Source: Annona cherimola
Taxonomy: Eukaryota; Streptophyta; Magnoliopsida; Magnoliales; Annonaceae
Reading direction: 5' to 3'
DNA length: 64,000 nt
Assembly: GCA_030490835.1 (NCBI GenBank)
Contig: CM059971.1
Location: 45,122,012-45,186,011 of the forward strand
Part shown: piece after piece, positions 31,359 through 41,666 of the stretch
How positions within the stretch are numbered: position 1 is the first letter of the stretch
Layout: the number at the start of each line of letters is the position of its first letter
Notes under the pieces: generated by a model
Databases searched by the model: none
Told to the model about the DNA's origin: nothing
What the model saw: the letters and a program-made list of their open reading frames with translations, nothing else
Made by a program: the position numbers and the translations under genes

Positions 31359-33003
31359 TGATAACTCGTATTTTTATGAGTTATCATGGACCATTTCAGA
31401 CTTAATTTGTGTGTTAGTTCAAGAGATTAGGCTTAGTTTGCACTCTTTTAGCTTAATTTTTATCCGCTTTGCATTTTATGAGCATTAATTAGTTTTTAGG
31501 CAATTTTAGCATTAATTAGGCATTTTTAGTTTATATAATTATTTTTCCAATTTTTTGTAGGAAGGACAGGACGTACGGCAGTAGAGCGGACGAGTTGAAG
31601 GCAAACTGAGGCATCTAGAGGCAGGGATTTGGCGCCCAGGCACCACCCTACATGCCTTGACCATTTGCAGCACACACAGCTGACATGAAGGAGCAGTCCA
31701 GAGAGTTGGCGCCTAGGCGCCACTTCTCTACATGAAATCCAAGTCAGAAGCCACAAATTAGATGATGCAGTCCACAGAGTTGGCGCCTAGGCGCCACTTC
31801 ATCAACATGCAACTCAAGTGAAAACATGGCTGAAACCACAAGTTAGAAACCACTTCTAGGGAATTGGCGCCTAGGCGCCAGTGCAAAAATCCCTAGGGTT
31901 CCAAAATGTGTCTAAACTACTCAGCACACAGAGAGTTGGCGCCTAGGCGCCAATACCCATCCATGTACGAATATTCCAGTGCGTAAGGTGTGCGAAAGGA
32001 GACTCTATATATAGTACCTAGGGGTTCGCACGTGAAAAAAAAAGGAAGAGAGAGCCGGAGAACAAACTACAGTGCAAGAGAAAGCGGGAATAAAGATTAA
32101 AGCTCAGATTGAAGAAGGAATTCAAGTCTCGTTGGTGGAAACTGACGGAAAACAGTTTTTCTTATTCTTTCCAATTTTCTTTCTCTTCCTTATGGATACT
32201 TTTTATTTGGATGTATTGGATGTTAAGATCATGTCTTTGATCTAAACATCCATTAGATGGATAGTTAGGATGAATTTAATTCTAAACTGTATTGTTTCTT
32301 GGTTCTTAGAATATTTAGGAATGAATATTTAAGCTTATATATATGATTTCATATAATTTACCTTTGCATGTCTGAGTTTAATGCTTTTACAAGATTAGCT
32401 ACCTCGTAAGATGATTTAATTGCTCTATTTACCCTTGGAAAAGGGAGATATTTGACAGATCCACGTGCAAGGCACAGGTTTCAACCTTTGTGTATGGAGA
32501 GTTGTTTAACGGATAGGAATATACCGTTAAACCCTACGTAATCATTATACAAGTTATGAACTTATCTATTTCACTTTATTTAATGGCATGAAAACATAGC
32601 ACTTAAATAGGGTGTAATTAGCTTTATATACTGTTGGAAGACATATATGAAGATACATGAACTTGGGCTAGTAAATTCATATGCAATCCGCTTAACAGGA
32701 ACCAGAGCAATATAGTTTAGATTCAAGGATTCCGATCTATCCATCTGCCATCCCTAATCAATAAACTCGCTTTTAGTATCCAGTAGTCCCGTGATCTCTA
32801 CTCTGATTTCTGTTTTACAATCGTTAGCTTAGTTAATTCACAAAACCAGAATTTCACAACCTTCAAAAGCAGTTAAGCTAAATAATAATTCTGGTTAACA
32901 ATTCCTCGTGGGAACGATACTCTACTCACTCTTTATTACTTGACACGACACGTATACATGCGTAAATAGTGAGTAATTTAATAGACATATACGCAGCTCG
33001 TCA
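31359..33003 (+). repeat. 3' LTR of Athila copy a (1645 bp)
   Basis: It starts TGATAACTCGTATTTTTATG and ends CGCAGCTCGTCA. The first 28 bp form an inverted repeat (TGATAACTCGTA, loop TTTT, TATGAGTTATCA, one mismatch). Four perfect GGCGCCTAGGCGCC palindromes precede the TATA box. Beyond 33003 X-family sequence begins. Confidence 0.92.
31708..32014 (+). promoter_or_regulatory. LTR promoter of Athila copy a: palindrome array plus TATA box
   Basis: GGCGCCTAGGCGCC lies at 31708-31721, 31782-31795, 31866-31879 and 31938-31951 (72-84 bp apart), each preceded by GAGTT or AATT. A degenerate copy is at 31631. The TATA box TATATATAG follows at 32006-32014. The arrangement suggests enhancer sites of U3. 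The bound factor is unknown. Confidence 0.55.
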
Positions 33004-33777
33004 CGCCCCCGACCCGAAGCATCATAACATGAGCCTTACTTCGGGATTGTTTTTGATTGGTAAATGTGACAGAGGATTATTGCCTTGTTCACGCGGTGAG
33101 ATTTTTGTATAAATTTCGTTTAGTAGAATAATTTTTTTCTTTCTTTTTTCTTTCGATTTTCTTCATCATTTTTCAAGCAATATATATTTGCAGTTAACTA
33201 TACATATCATTCTCAAATCAAATATTATGGCGCCCCAAACCGAGCGTCACTTCCTGAGCCTTACTCCGGGACCGTTATTGATTGATAAACATGATCATAA
33301 TTATTGCCCTGTCACACGGCGGAATCTATTTGATATTTATTCATTTAATCTTTACTCCTTAGGAGTTAATATCATCATGCATATTCTATTTTTAATCATT
33401 TTGCCCATTTAAGCCATCATTAAGACTTAGTATATAATCCACATTTATTTATAACATGGCAAAGCATGAATCTAACATTTGTCCATAAAAATCTTCCATC
33501 AATACAACACAAACCATAATGTAAATTTCAAACATTCATTCAAAACTAAAGTTATACACAGGCAATCGTAAAATTATCTTTCTTCATCATTTAACCTGTG
33601 CTCCTCTACTATCTCCATCCTTTCATTTGTCTTAGGGTTTGGAAAATAAAATGTGAGTCAAAACTCAATAAGTAAGTTGCATAGTTTTCAGATAATTTAT
33701 TTTGCGGGCAACATTTTTTTCATTTAAATACATCCTTGGAAAGCATCTTTATACCCACTCGTGGTGTGAAACCCTTA
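33004..33777 (-). repeat. Two family X end fragments, minus orientation
   Basis: CACGCCCCCGACCCGAAGC (33002 on) and, again, TGGCGCCCCAAACCGAGCGT (33228 on) are both inverted versions of the X terminus seen at 22993, 37902 and 52560. The second continues through the reverse of the X exon-3 region (CTTAGGGTTTGGAAAATAAA) to about 33777. No gene is seen. Confidence 0.7.
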
Positions 33778-36700
33778 CCTACATAGGATTCATATATATG
33801 CATTTGTATGATTCAAGCATGATTTGATTGAATTATAAATGATTTATGTGCAATATTGATGATTTATGGCAATTAGGTAAGAGGTTATGAATGATGATAA
33901 ATGTGAAACCCCAACTTAAGGAGGATTCAATGTGTGCATTGAACATGTACATGGGATTTATATACGATTAAATGGAGTTTTTGGATGTTTATGTGATTTT
34001 GCTAATTACTGCAATTAGGGAAGGATTAGCAATAATGATGTGATTAATCATTTTGAGATAATATGAGACAATGGGATTAGAGTAAATTGTTGTTGATTTA
34101 AATGTGCAAATACATCATGGAAAATCATTTTAATTCATTTAAAATGAATTATGAGCATTGGTGTGATAATTGACAAGTTTAATGGAAAAACACTAGAAAA
34201 CTCATAACTCAACGCCCGTAAGGCGGATTCAAGTGAAATTTGAGATATTAGTTGATGATGTTGGGCTTGGTATTATGGAATTATTGGGTTATAAAAATTC
34301 TTGATGAAATGAGTATAATGATTTATTGATCATATTTCAATTTCAACCGTTAACTTTAAACGGCTATAATGGGAGCTAGGAAAATCGGATTGAGATGAAA
34401 TTTGAAACAGTTGAATGAAATTATGAGATGTTTATTTTGGATGGCTTAGATTAAGTATAAAATATTGGAAAAATACCTGTATTGAAAAAGGTGAGCATGG
34501 TTGACTAATGCACCTCAAAAGTATCCATCAATTAATGCTAGAGTACAATGAATAATTACATGTATTTAATGGATATTGAGGTGTCAAATGTAGCATATTT
34601 CTAGGATATCTTATGTATTCTTATGAAATGCTAAAATCCAAATAAAACCCCAGCAATAAAGGTTTATCATGATGAAGCTACAAGTGCACACAAGAGGCAT
34701 AGGTAAGGTGACAATGTAGGGACGTCCAAGTGATGCTATTGCTGGATTTTTTTCAATTTTTTATTTTATAAATAATGAACACATATAGATGACATGTTAG
34801 GATACATAAATAATAATTTAATTATGTGAAAAAATTCCAAGAAAAATCGTGAATTGCAGCTGCCATGAAAGGTGAAAAAGTGGACAACTTGTTGCATGCA
34901 AATGAGTGCAATAGATTGATGTGCTGCTGCTGTTTTTGTTAATTTTTATGCCAAATTTATGGATAAATTAAAGGTTAATTAGGTGTATAATTTACCGTTA
35001 AATTAGGGTTGAAAAAAATGGAAAATTTCCAAAATGGACAGTAGCTAGGGACGTGATTTTGTGGACAGTTGTATGGTCGTGATCTTGAGCAGAATTTGGC
35101 TTTTAAAAAATGGTTAAAAAATAATTTACATGGCCGTCATTGAACCAGAACATCTAAGGGATATATACACATTTAAAGGGCTGTGGAAAATTAGCATCAA
35201 GTGGGGCCCACAACTAGAAATTCTAGCTTATAAAAGGCATGCACGTCCGCATGAGAGAGGCTTGGAAATTTCCTACGTGTTGGAATTTTTTCTCCCCCAA
35301 AAATCAGCAGCTCATGTTCCCTCTTGGCCAGCAAAGGAAGAAGAAAAATAGAAGAAAAAAAAATGGAAAAAGAAGGGAAATTGGAGAAGAAAACCCACTT
35401 AAGTGTTTAGGGTTTGGAGTGCATTAACCAAGTATATGTGTTGTTTGAGTTGATTATTTTGAGTTTTAAACTACAAAATGGGAATATGAAAGGGATGCTT
35501 AAAGAGTCTTTAAAATGATGATTTAACATTCTTTTGAATGAACATTGAATGGGTATTAGGTTACATGCATGAATTTCTATGTTTTAGATGATGAAAGTGA
35601 TGATTTGAATGACATATGAGTTGAAAACTCAACTTGACAAACCCTAAACCTCCATGACAAGTTGCTGTTTTGGTTTGATAATTTGATTAGGTTATGAATC
35701 ATGTATTAATGCAAAACATATTTTGGTTTATGCTTAAATGATGAATTTTAGAAAATATGAAATGCAAAGTGGTAAATATGACCTGATTTCTTTGTTTCTA
35801 TGCTAAAAATCATATGGAAATAGGTTTGTATGATTTGTGAATGCTATGTAGGGTAAAATACCCTAGGGTTAATGTATTATTGATGCCCAAAAGGATTTGG
35901 GAAAATAAGCTCGAAATCTGATTTTTACGGATTTATGAAATGATGCATAAATGGAGTGAAAATGGGACCCGAAACGGGTAGGCAACTTGCTGTTTGAGAG
36001 GTTTTTAGTTTATGGATGTTAAACACGTGTTAATTCCATAAATTGGGATTAGGAAAAATGGAATTATTTTCTGAAAATTCGGATTTATTAAACTGCTTAG
36101 GGTTATGTGTCAAAAGACACGTTAAATGGGTGAAAAACGGGTTCCAAAGTTGCTGTTTTGGAAACCTATGGTAAGTGCATTTAAATCCCATAAAAATACC
36201 CTAAATGCAGTGGTAATTAAGGTTAATTGACACACTGAAATATGGATTAAGTTGCTGACTTAGAAAATTTTATGAAATATGTTATATAAGTGTTGCCAAA
36301 TGGGCATATGTGAAGAGATAGATATGCAAGGATACTAAATGATTTGTGAAATATGGTTTTATGTAAAAATGCATGAAAATATGATGAATTTCATGATTAT
36401 ATATCTGTTTAGAATTGTATGATTTTAATTCCAAGATTTTGGAATTGATTAATGAAGCCTAAGGCGATAACGTGTGCTAAAACAGGCACCGATGTGTGTA
36501 TTGTGGAAAAGGAGTTAAAAATGGAAAATTGAGGTTAATGAACCTATAAATGATAATTATTGAATGAATTTTATGTGGATGAATGGATACCCTATTTATG
36601 GGGTTATATATGTTATGTGTTAGCCGATGAAATGTGTAAAAATGTGCTATATATGTGTATAATGACTTGAGAAGTCAAATAAATGATATATGTGAATGAA

Positions 36701-37902
36701 ATGGGTTGGAAAAATAAATGAAATATGAGAAAAAGAAATATATGAAAAAATATATTATTCTCATATAGGCAAAGGCAAAGAAAAAGTGGAGTTGGAAAGC
36801 TAAGAGACACAGGTAAGCAAGCAAATTTTCTAAATGAATTCCGTCTTCTAAACTGTTTACATAAATGCAATTGTTGCTGTAACTTGTTTGATGAAATTGT
36901 GGAAATTATTTCTAATATGTTTAAGGATGTCCATTCCTTAGCAAAATGGTGTTGAAATGATGTTTTTACTTCAAATGTGATATTATGAAATTTCCTTTGA
37001 TAAATTATTATAGAAAAATGATGTGATTCTATGTTTCTGATTGAAAAATCATGCTAGCATGTCAAAGATGGATTTATGAAAAAGTTCATGTGCACAGGGT
37101 ACTAGGTTCACTTGAAGGGTATAAGCGGACTGATTGTCCCCTCTTGGTGTGGCCAAGTCGCTTAAAATAGGCCCAAGGCCGGCGGCGCCCTCTCTGAAAT
37201 GGGAGTTAACGTGGACGGATGGTCACCTGGCTAGCTTCCATCCTAAGGGAATTATGATGATTATGTTCATGTTTTATATAGCATTATGCATATGGTACTT
37301 GTGATGGGTACAAGATTTTATGTTTTCCAAGATATACCTTTTGATAAGGTATAAGTTGCTTTTCAATATGATTTTAAATGCAAAATGTTGCCTGAAATGA
37401 TTTTCCTGTAAAATGCAAATAGCTTGCTTATTGAGTTTCGACCCACGATTTTGTTTTCCAAACCCAAAGACAGGTGAAGGACAGGAGATGGCGAAGAAGC
37501 AAGTTCCAGCTTGAGGATGCAATGGAAAAACTTTAGTATTTCTATGTTATGAAATAATTCATGTTGAATGATTGTAACCATTCGAATGTTTTATGTTGAT
37601 GACTATGATTTATACATGCAGTGATATCTGATTTAGGCAAATGTTGAAATGTCGCTTGAACAACATGCTATGTATATGTGTTGAATGGATTGAAATGGGT
37701 TAGTTATGCATGATTTGGAAATGATTTAGATATGTTTGAGATGGAAATATGAGAAATTAAATTCTTATGAGGAAATATTAAATCGGATAAACACCGTTAA
37801 AACTAACCATGTGACAGGACAACAATCCTGATCATGTTTACCAATCAATACGATCCCGAGGTAAGACTTAGGATGTGACGCTCGGGTTCGGGGCGCCACA
37901 AT
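33778..37902 (+). repeat. Family X, copy 2
   Basis: It ends GTTCGGGGCGCCACA at 37902. It contains a tandem duplication of about 130 bp at 33773-34040 (GTGAAACCC...GGATTCA twice), a TATA box (CTTATAAAAGG, 35227-35236), a donor-like AAGTATATG at 35431, the exon-like block at 36769-36812, a GC-rich conserved block at 37130-37205, and the acceptor-like AAAGACAG ending 37473. Only short unsupported frames exist. The left boundary is uncertain. Confidence 0.65.
36769..36812 (+). other. Conserved exon-like block of family X (copy 2)
   Basis: 44 bp bounded by TCTCATATAG and GTAAGCAAGCAAAT. If translated in one frame it is lysine-rich (AKAKKKWSWKAKRH), but coding is not shown. Confidence 0.5.
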
Positions 37903-38206
37903 AAAATCAATCACTCTAAGTCGAAATGGGCCAATATGATTAAAGTGGCCTAATGAGGATTAAAAGGTATTAGTGTGCCATGAAAAATTAAATAATTTCC
38001 ACAACGTGATTAACGAAAATTAGGAGGTTAATTATAAAGCTAAGTTGGAAAATGTTGGAAAATTCATAACTTGGCACCTATAAGGCGGATTAAGATGAAA
38101 ATTGAGATGGAAGCATATAATTTCGTGCTTACTCACATGAGAAAGTTATATTATGAAAATTTTGATGATAATTGATCATCACCGTCCAAAATTCAGAGGT
38201 AACTTC
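37903..38206 (+). repeat. Family X, copy 3, left part
   Basis: This part follows directly on the end of X copy 2. CATAACTTGG and TAAGGCGGATTAAG match copy 2 at 34205-34230. It is interrupted at 38206 by the SIRE element and resumes at 48774. Confidence 0.65.
38202..38206. other. Target site duplication of the SIRE element, left
   Basis: ACTTC, repeated at 48769-48773 directly after the 3' LTR. Confidence 0.95.
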
Positions 38207-39815
38207 TGTTGGAAACAATGTTCCAAACAAAACAAATTGACCAAAGCATAAGTTTTGATGATTAAACAAAGACTAATTTGAGTATATAAAGTGTACTAAT
38301 GAGTTTGCCAAGTGTTTAAGGAAAAAAAAGAAGTCAAGTCGATTACCAAGTCGACTTGGACTTCGACTTGGGGTGAAGTCGATACCTAAGTCGACTTCAC
38401 AAGCGACTTCAAATGGCAAAAGGTGGATAGCATTGAAAATAGAAAACAAGCAAATGAAGTCGCAGGCCAAGTCGACTCCAGGTGCGACTTAGGAAACCAA
38501 GTCGCAGACGAAGTCGACTCCAGCATCAACTTCAGGCATCCAGAGTTGAAAAGTGGAAACGAACATGACGAAGTCGCAGGCGAAGTCGACTCCAGGTGCG
38601 ACTTGGGCGAAGTCGCAGACGAGGTCGACTCCAACTTCGACTTGAGGAGTTCAGACTTGAAGATTGAAGTTTCAAGCTTATTTCAAGAATCCATTTGGAA
38701 TTTATCAAATCCAAATAGGATGCAAAGTTCATTCTCAAAAAGCAACTAAAGTTTCTTGAAGATCAAAAGCTAAGATTCATATTCAAAGTTCAAATCAAGT
38801 CTATCAAGTCCAAAGCTAATCTTCAAGCTTATTCCAAATGAAGCAATACCCAAGTCATGAAGACCAATTTTACAAAGTTCAAGACAGTTCAAGAGGATCA
38901 AGGTGTTTTTGCAAAAGACCAAGCCAAAGTCGCAACCCAAGTCGACTCCAGGATCGACTTGAGTTGAAGACTGAAGGCCAAGTTGACCCAGACTCGGACT
39001 TGGAAATCTGAAGAATTTGAGTCGCACACGAGGTCGACTCCAGGTGCGACTTGGAAGCCAAGTCGCAGGCCAAGTCGACTCCACATGCGACTTGGGTCAC
39101 AACGGTCGGAATTTATTTGAACGTTGGCGCATTAAATGCGCGCCACCTACCCTCTAATGTTCGGATTCCCTCCAAACTTATAAATAGCATTCAAGATGGA
39201 CGAGGGAAGTAGCTGAAATTATTAAGTGTGCTTAACTACTACATTCAAGAGCTCAAAAGAGATCAAGCCACTCAAAGAAGAAGAACTCTATTTCAAACTA
39301 CAAGAGCTTCATTTCAGAATCTTCAAAGTCAACTCTTCAAGTTCTTCTCTGCGCCTAATTGTTGCTACACATCTGTAAAGTGTAGATTTCTTTGTTGTTT
39401 CATTTATTTGTGATTGAACTTGATCTAGTTTGAGGAACTAGGATCAAGTGTATGCTAAGTAAGTGTGATTGGAGTGAGACTCATCACCTACTTGAGCAGT
39501 GTGTTATACGCCCCCTAGAGCTAGAATCTAGAAGAGAGCAGTGGTTCTAATTGTATTGAGAGAATACAATAGTGGAACCCAAGTCACAAGGAGTGTGAGC
39601 TTGGAAGATTGGAGTAGGGAGGTTGCCCGAACCACTATAAAAATCTTGTGTGTTTGATTTATTTATCTGCTCTCTACATTATATTGCTTTCCAATTCGTT
39701 TCTTCATTAAGGGGACTGGATTAATCCGGGGTTAAGTTTTTGTTTAAGTTATAAATTTTTAAATACCCAATTCACCCCTCCCCTCTTGGGTTTTGCCATT
39801 AACTCGGGACCAACA
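38207..39815 (+). repeat. 5' LTR of the SIRE element (1609 bp)
   Basis: Boundaries are fixed by TG...CA, the target duplication and the primer site. Nine GTCGAC sites lie between 38350 and 39079 in units like AAGTCGACTCCAGGTGCGAC. The TATA box TTATAAATAG is at 39178-39187. Short open frames inside reflect the repeats and are not genes. Confidence 0.96.
38350..39079 (+). promoter_or_regulatory. GTCGAC repeat array of the SIRE U3
   Basis: GTCGAC occurs at 38350, 38390, 38471, 38513, 38585, 38624, 38941, 39033 and 39074, most followed by TCCAGGTGCGACTTGG or a close variant. The array lies upstream of the TATA box at 39178-39187. The 3' LTR repeats it at 47300-48032. Confidence 0.6.
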
Positions 39816-39817
39816 AG

Positions 39818-39829
39818 TGGTATCAGAGC
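39818..39829 (+). other. Primer binding site of the SIRE element
   Basis: TGGTATCAGAGC, two bases after the LTR, exactly complementary to the 3' end of plant initiator methionine tRNA. Confidence 0.95.
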
Positions 39830-39863
39830 GGTTCTTTGAGTTTACCAAAGAGATCTTATTAAT

Positions 39864-41666
39864 ATGGCATCCCAATCTACTTCCGTTCCCGCATTTGCTG
39901 AAGGCCAATCCTTTACAAGGCCACCGTTGTTTGATGGGAGCAATTTTGGATATTGGAAGCTTCGTATGAAGCAACTCATCATGGCTACCGATATGGACTC
40001 TTGGATTGCTATCCAAGATGGTGTAACACTGCCCATAGATGACAAAGCTTCCAAATGGACCGAAGAGGAAGTAAGAACTGTGAAGAGCAATGCTAAGGCA
40101 ATGAACTCACTATTTTGTGCTCTTACAGCTTCTGAGTATGATAGAGTATCCTCTTGCCTAACCGCTAAAGAGATATGGGATACTTTAACATCTATTTATG
40201 AAGGAACCTCCCAAGTCCAAGGGACTAGGAGAAATATTTTGATTGGAGAACTGGAAAACTTTAGAATGCTAGAAAGAGAAAACATCTCTGAAATGTTTGC
40301 TAGATTCTCTAAAATTACTAATGCTCTAAAAGGTCTCGGAAAGGCTATATCTGAATCTGAGCAGGTCATGAAGATCTTAAGAGCTCTACCCGAATCATGG
40401 ACTCCAAAGATCACTGCAATAGAAGAAGCCAAGGACCTTAACACTCTAAAGCTTGAAGACTTAATTAGCTCACTCATGTCACATGAGCTAATCAAGAGAA
40501 GAAATGAAGACCAACACAGGGGCAAAAGAGCAATTGCTTTGAAAGCCGCGCAAGACACAGATGACTCCTCTTCTTCTCAAAACGACGATGAAATCGCCCT
40601 ACTCACAAAACGTTTCAGAAAATTTGTGAGGAAAGGCAAAAATTTCAGAAGCTTCAAGGATAGAACTCACAGAGAAAAGAAGAAAGAATCAACCAAATGC
40701 TATCGATGCGGCGGTTCGGGACATATGCAAGCTCAATGTCCAACTCCCGAAGAAAGCAAAGTAAAAGAACAAAGAAAAGATCGAGGGGACAATAAGAGAT
40801 TCCAAAGATACAAAGGAAGAGGCATGTACGTGAATGACGAGGAATCTACAACGAGTAACTCCTCAACCGATGAAATCGAAGTAGAAGAATGTGCAAGAAT
40901 CTGCTGTATGGCACAAATCGAGCAAGAAGAACAATCTACCTCAACAAAATGCACAAGTAATGAAGAGGTAAGTTCCAAACTCTCCCGTTCTAAGTCAAGT
41001 TATTCTTCTTTTCAAGATTGCCTCAAATGTACTGAATTAGAAGAACTTCAAACTGCATATGATTCATTGTATGAAGAAATGAAGAAATTAGGAAGCAAGT
41101 TTACAATTAAGAAAAGACAATGTGATGCAACAATAATTGTAAATGGTAAACTTGCAGAAAGATTAGACAAATTGAAAGATGAAAATGATTTGCTAAAAAA
41201 GGAGAACAAATCATTAAATGAATCATTAGCTAAGTTCTCTAATCCAGGAGAAAATGTTAGAATGTTTCTGAATATGACCTCCCAAACACATAAAAGAGGT
41301 CTTGGATATCATACATTTGAGCAAGGAGAAAGTAGCAAAACAAATGTGCAAATACTTGAGAAATATCAAACTAAAACTGCATCTATATACAAGCCACAAA
41401 AGAAAAATTTTAAGTGGATTAGAAGACCAACTATTGAACCATTCCATACTTGGAGGCCTACTCCAAGATTACCTATGGCTTGTAATTTCTGCAATAAATT
41501 GGGTCATAAGACTTACAAATGTAATTTTAAGAAATTATATGACCGTGGTGCAAAATTAGTTTGGGTTCCAAGGAACACAAGATTTGGGCTTTCCAAGTTA
41601 GAACAACAAAGATTAATATATATTACTAACCCAAATGGACCCATAAAATGGGTACCAAGGAGATAA
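39864..41666 (+). CDS. gag: SIRE gag polyprotein (600 aa)
   Basis: This forms the virus-like particle that packages element RNA. The ATG at 39864 lies 35 bp after the primer site ([20 protein letters not shown]). Residues about 20-230 hold the copia gag fold ([38 protein letters not shown]). A CX2CX4HX4C knuckle [14 protein letters not shown] is near residue 280 and a second one, [14 protein letters not shown], near 545. A coiled-coil stretch ([23 protein letters not shown]) lies between. There are no stops or frameshifts. The frame ends KWVPRR and TAA at 41664-41666. The degraded minus-strand copy stops at the same place, so this stop is a family feature. Pol follows in the -1 frame. Confidence 0.95.
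   Translation: MASQSTSVPAFAEGQSFTRPPLFDGSNFGYWKLRMKQLIMATDMDSWIAIQDGVTLPIDDKASKWTEEEVRTVKSNAKAMNSLFCALTASEYDRVSSCLTAKEIWDTLTSIYEGTSQVQGTRRNILIGELENFRMLERENISEMFARFSKITNALKGLGKAISESEQVMKILRALPESWTPKITAIEEAKDLNTLKLEDLISSLMSHELIKRRNEDQHRGKRAIALKAAQDTDDSSSSQNDDEIALLTKRFRKFVRKGKNFRSFKDRTHREKKKESTKCYRCGGSGHMQAQCPTPEESKVKEQRKDRGDNKRFQRYKGRGMYVNDEESTTSNSSTDEIEVEECARICCMAQIEQEEQSTSTKCTSNEEVSSKLSRSKSSYSSFQDCLKCTELEELQTAYDSLYEEMKKLGSKFTIKKRQCDATIIVNGKLAERLDKLKDENDLLKKENKSLNESLAKFSNPGENVRMFLNMTSQTHKRGLGYHTFEQGESSKTNVQILEKYQTKTASIYKPQKKNFKWIRRPTIEPFHTWRPTPRLPMACNFCNKLGHKTYKCNFKKLYDRGAKLVWVPRNTRFGLSKLEQQRLIYITNPNGPIKWVPRR

Larger units (their letters stand above)
26605..33003 (+). mobile_element. Athila-lineage Ty3/gypsy, 5'-truncated non-autonomous copy (copy a)
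   Basis: It begins inside gag at the edge of the copia LTR and continues through protease, a 3' ORF and a complete 3' LTR ending CTCGTCA at 33003. Everything is collinear with the complete element at 53433-62572. No RT, RNase H or integrase lies between protease and the 3' ORF. The 5' LTR and most of gag are missing. Confidence 0.88.

Noticed and set aside
35130..35351. 73-codon plus-strand frame in X copy 2
   Set aside because: It spans the TATA box and leader and is not shared with copies 1 and 3; unlikely to be coding.
38423..38749. 108-codon frame inside the SIRE LTR, repeated at 47376-47702
   Set aside because: It translates the GTCGAC repeats (VAGQVDSRCDLG units). The identical frame in both LTRs reflects LTR identity, not a gene.
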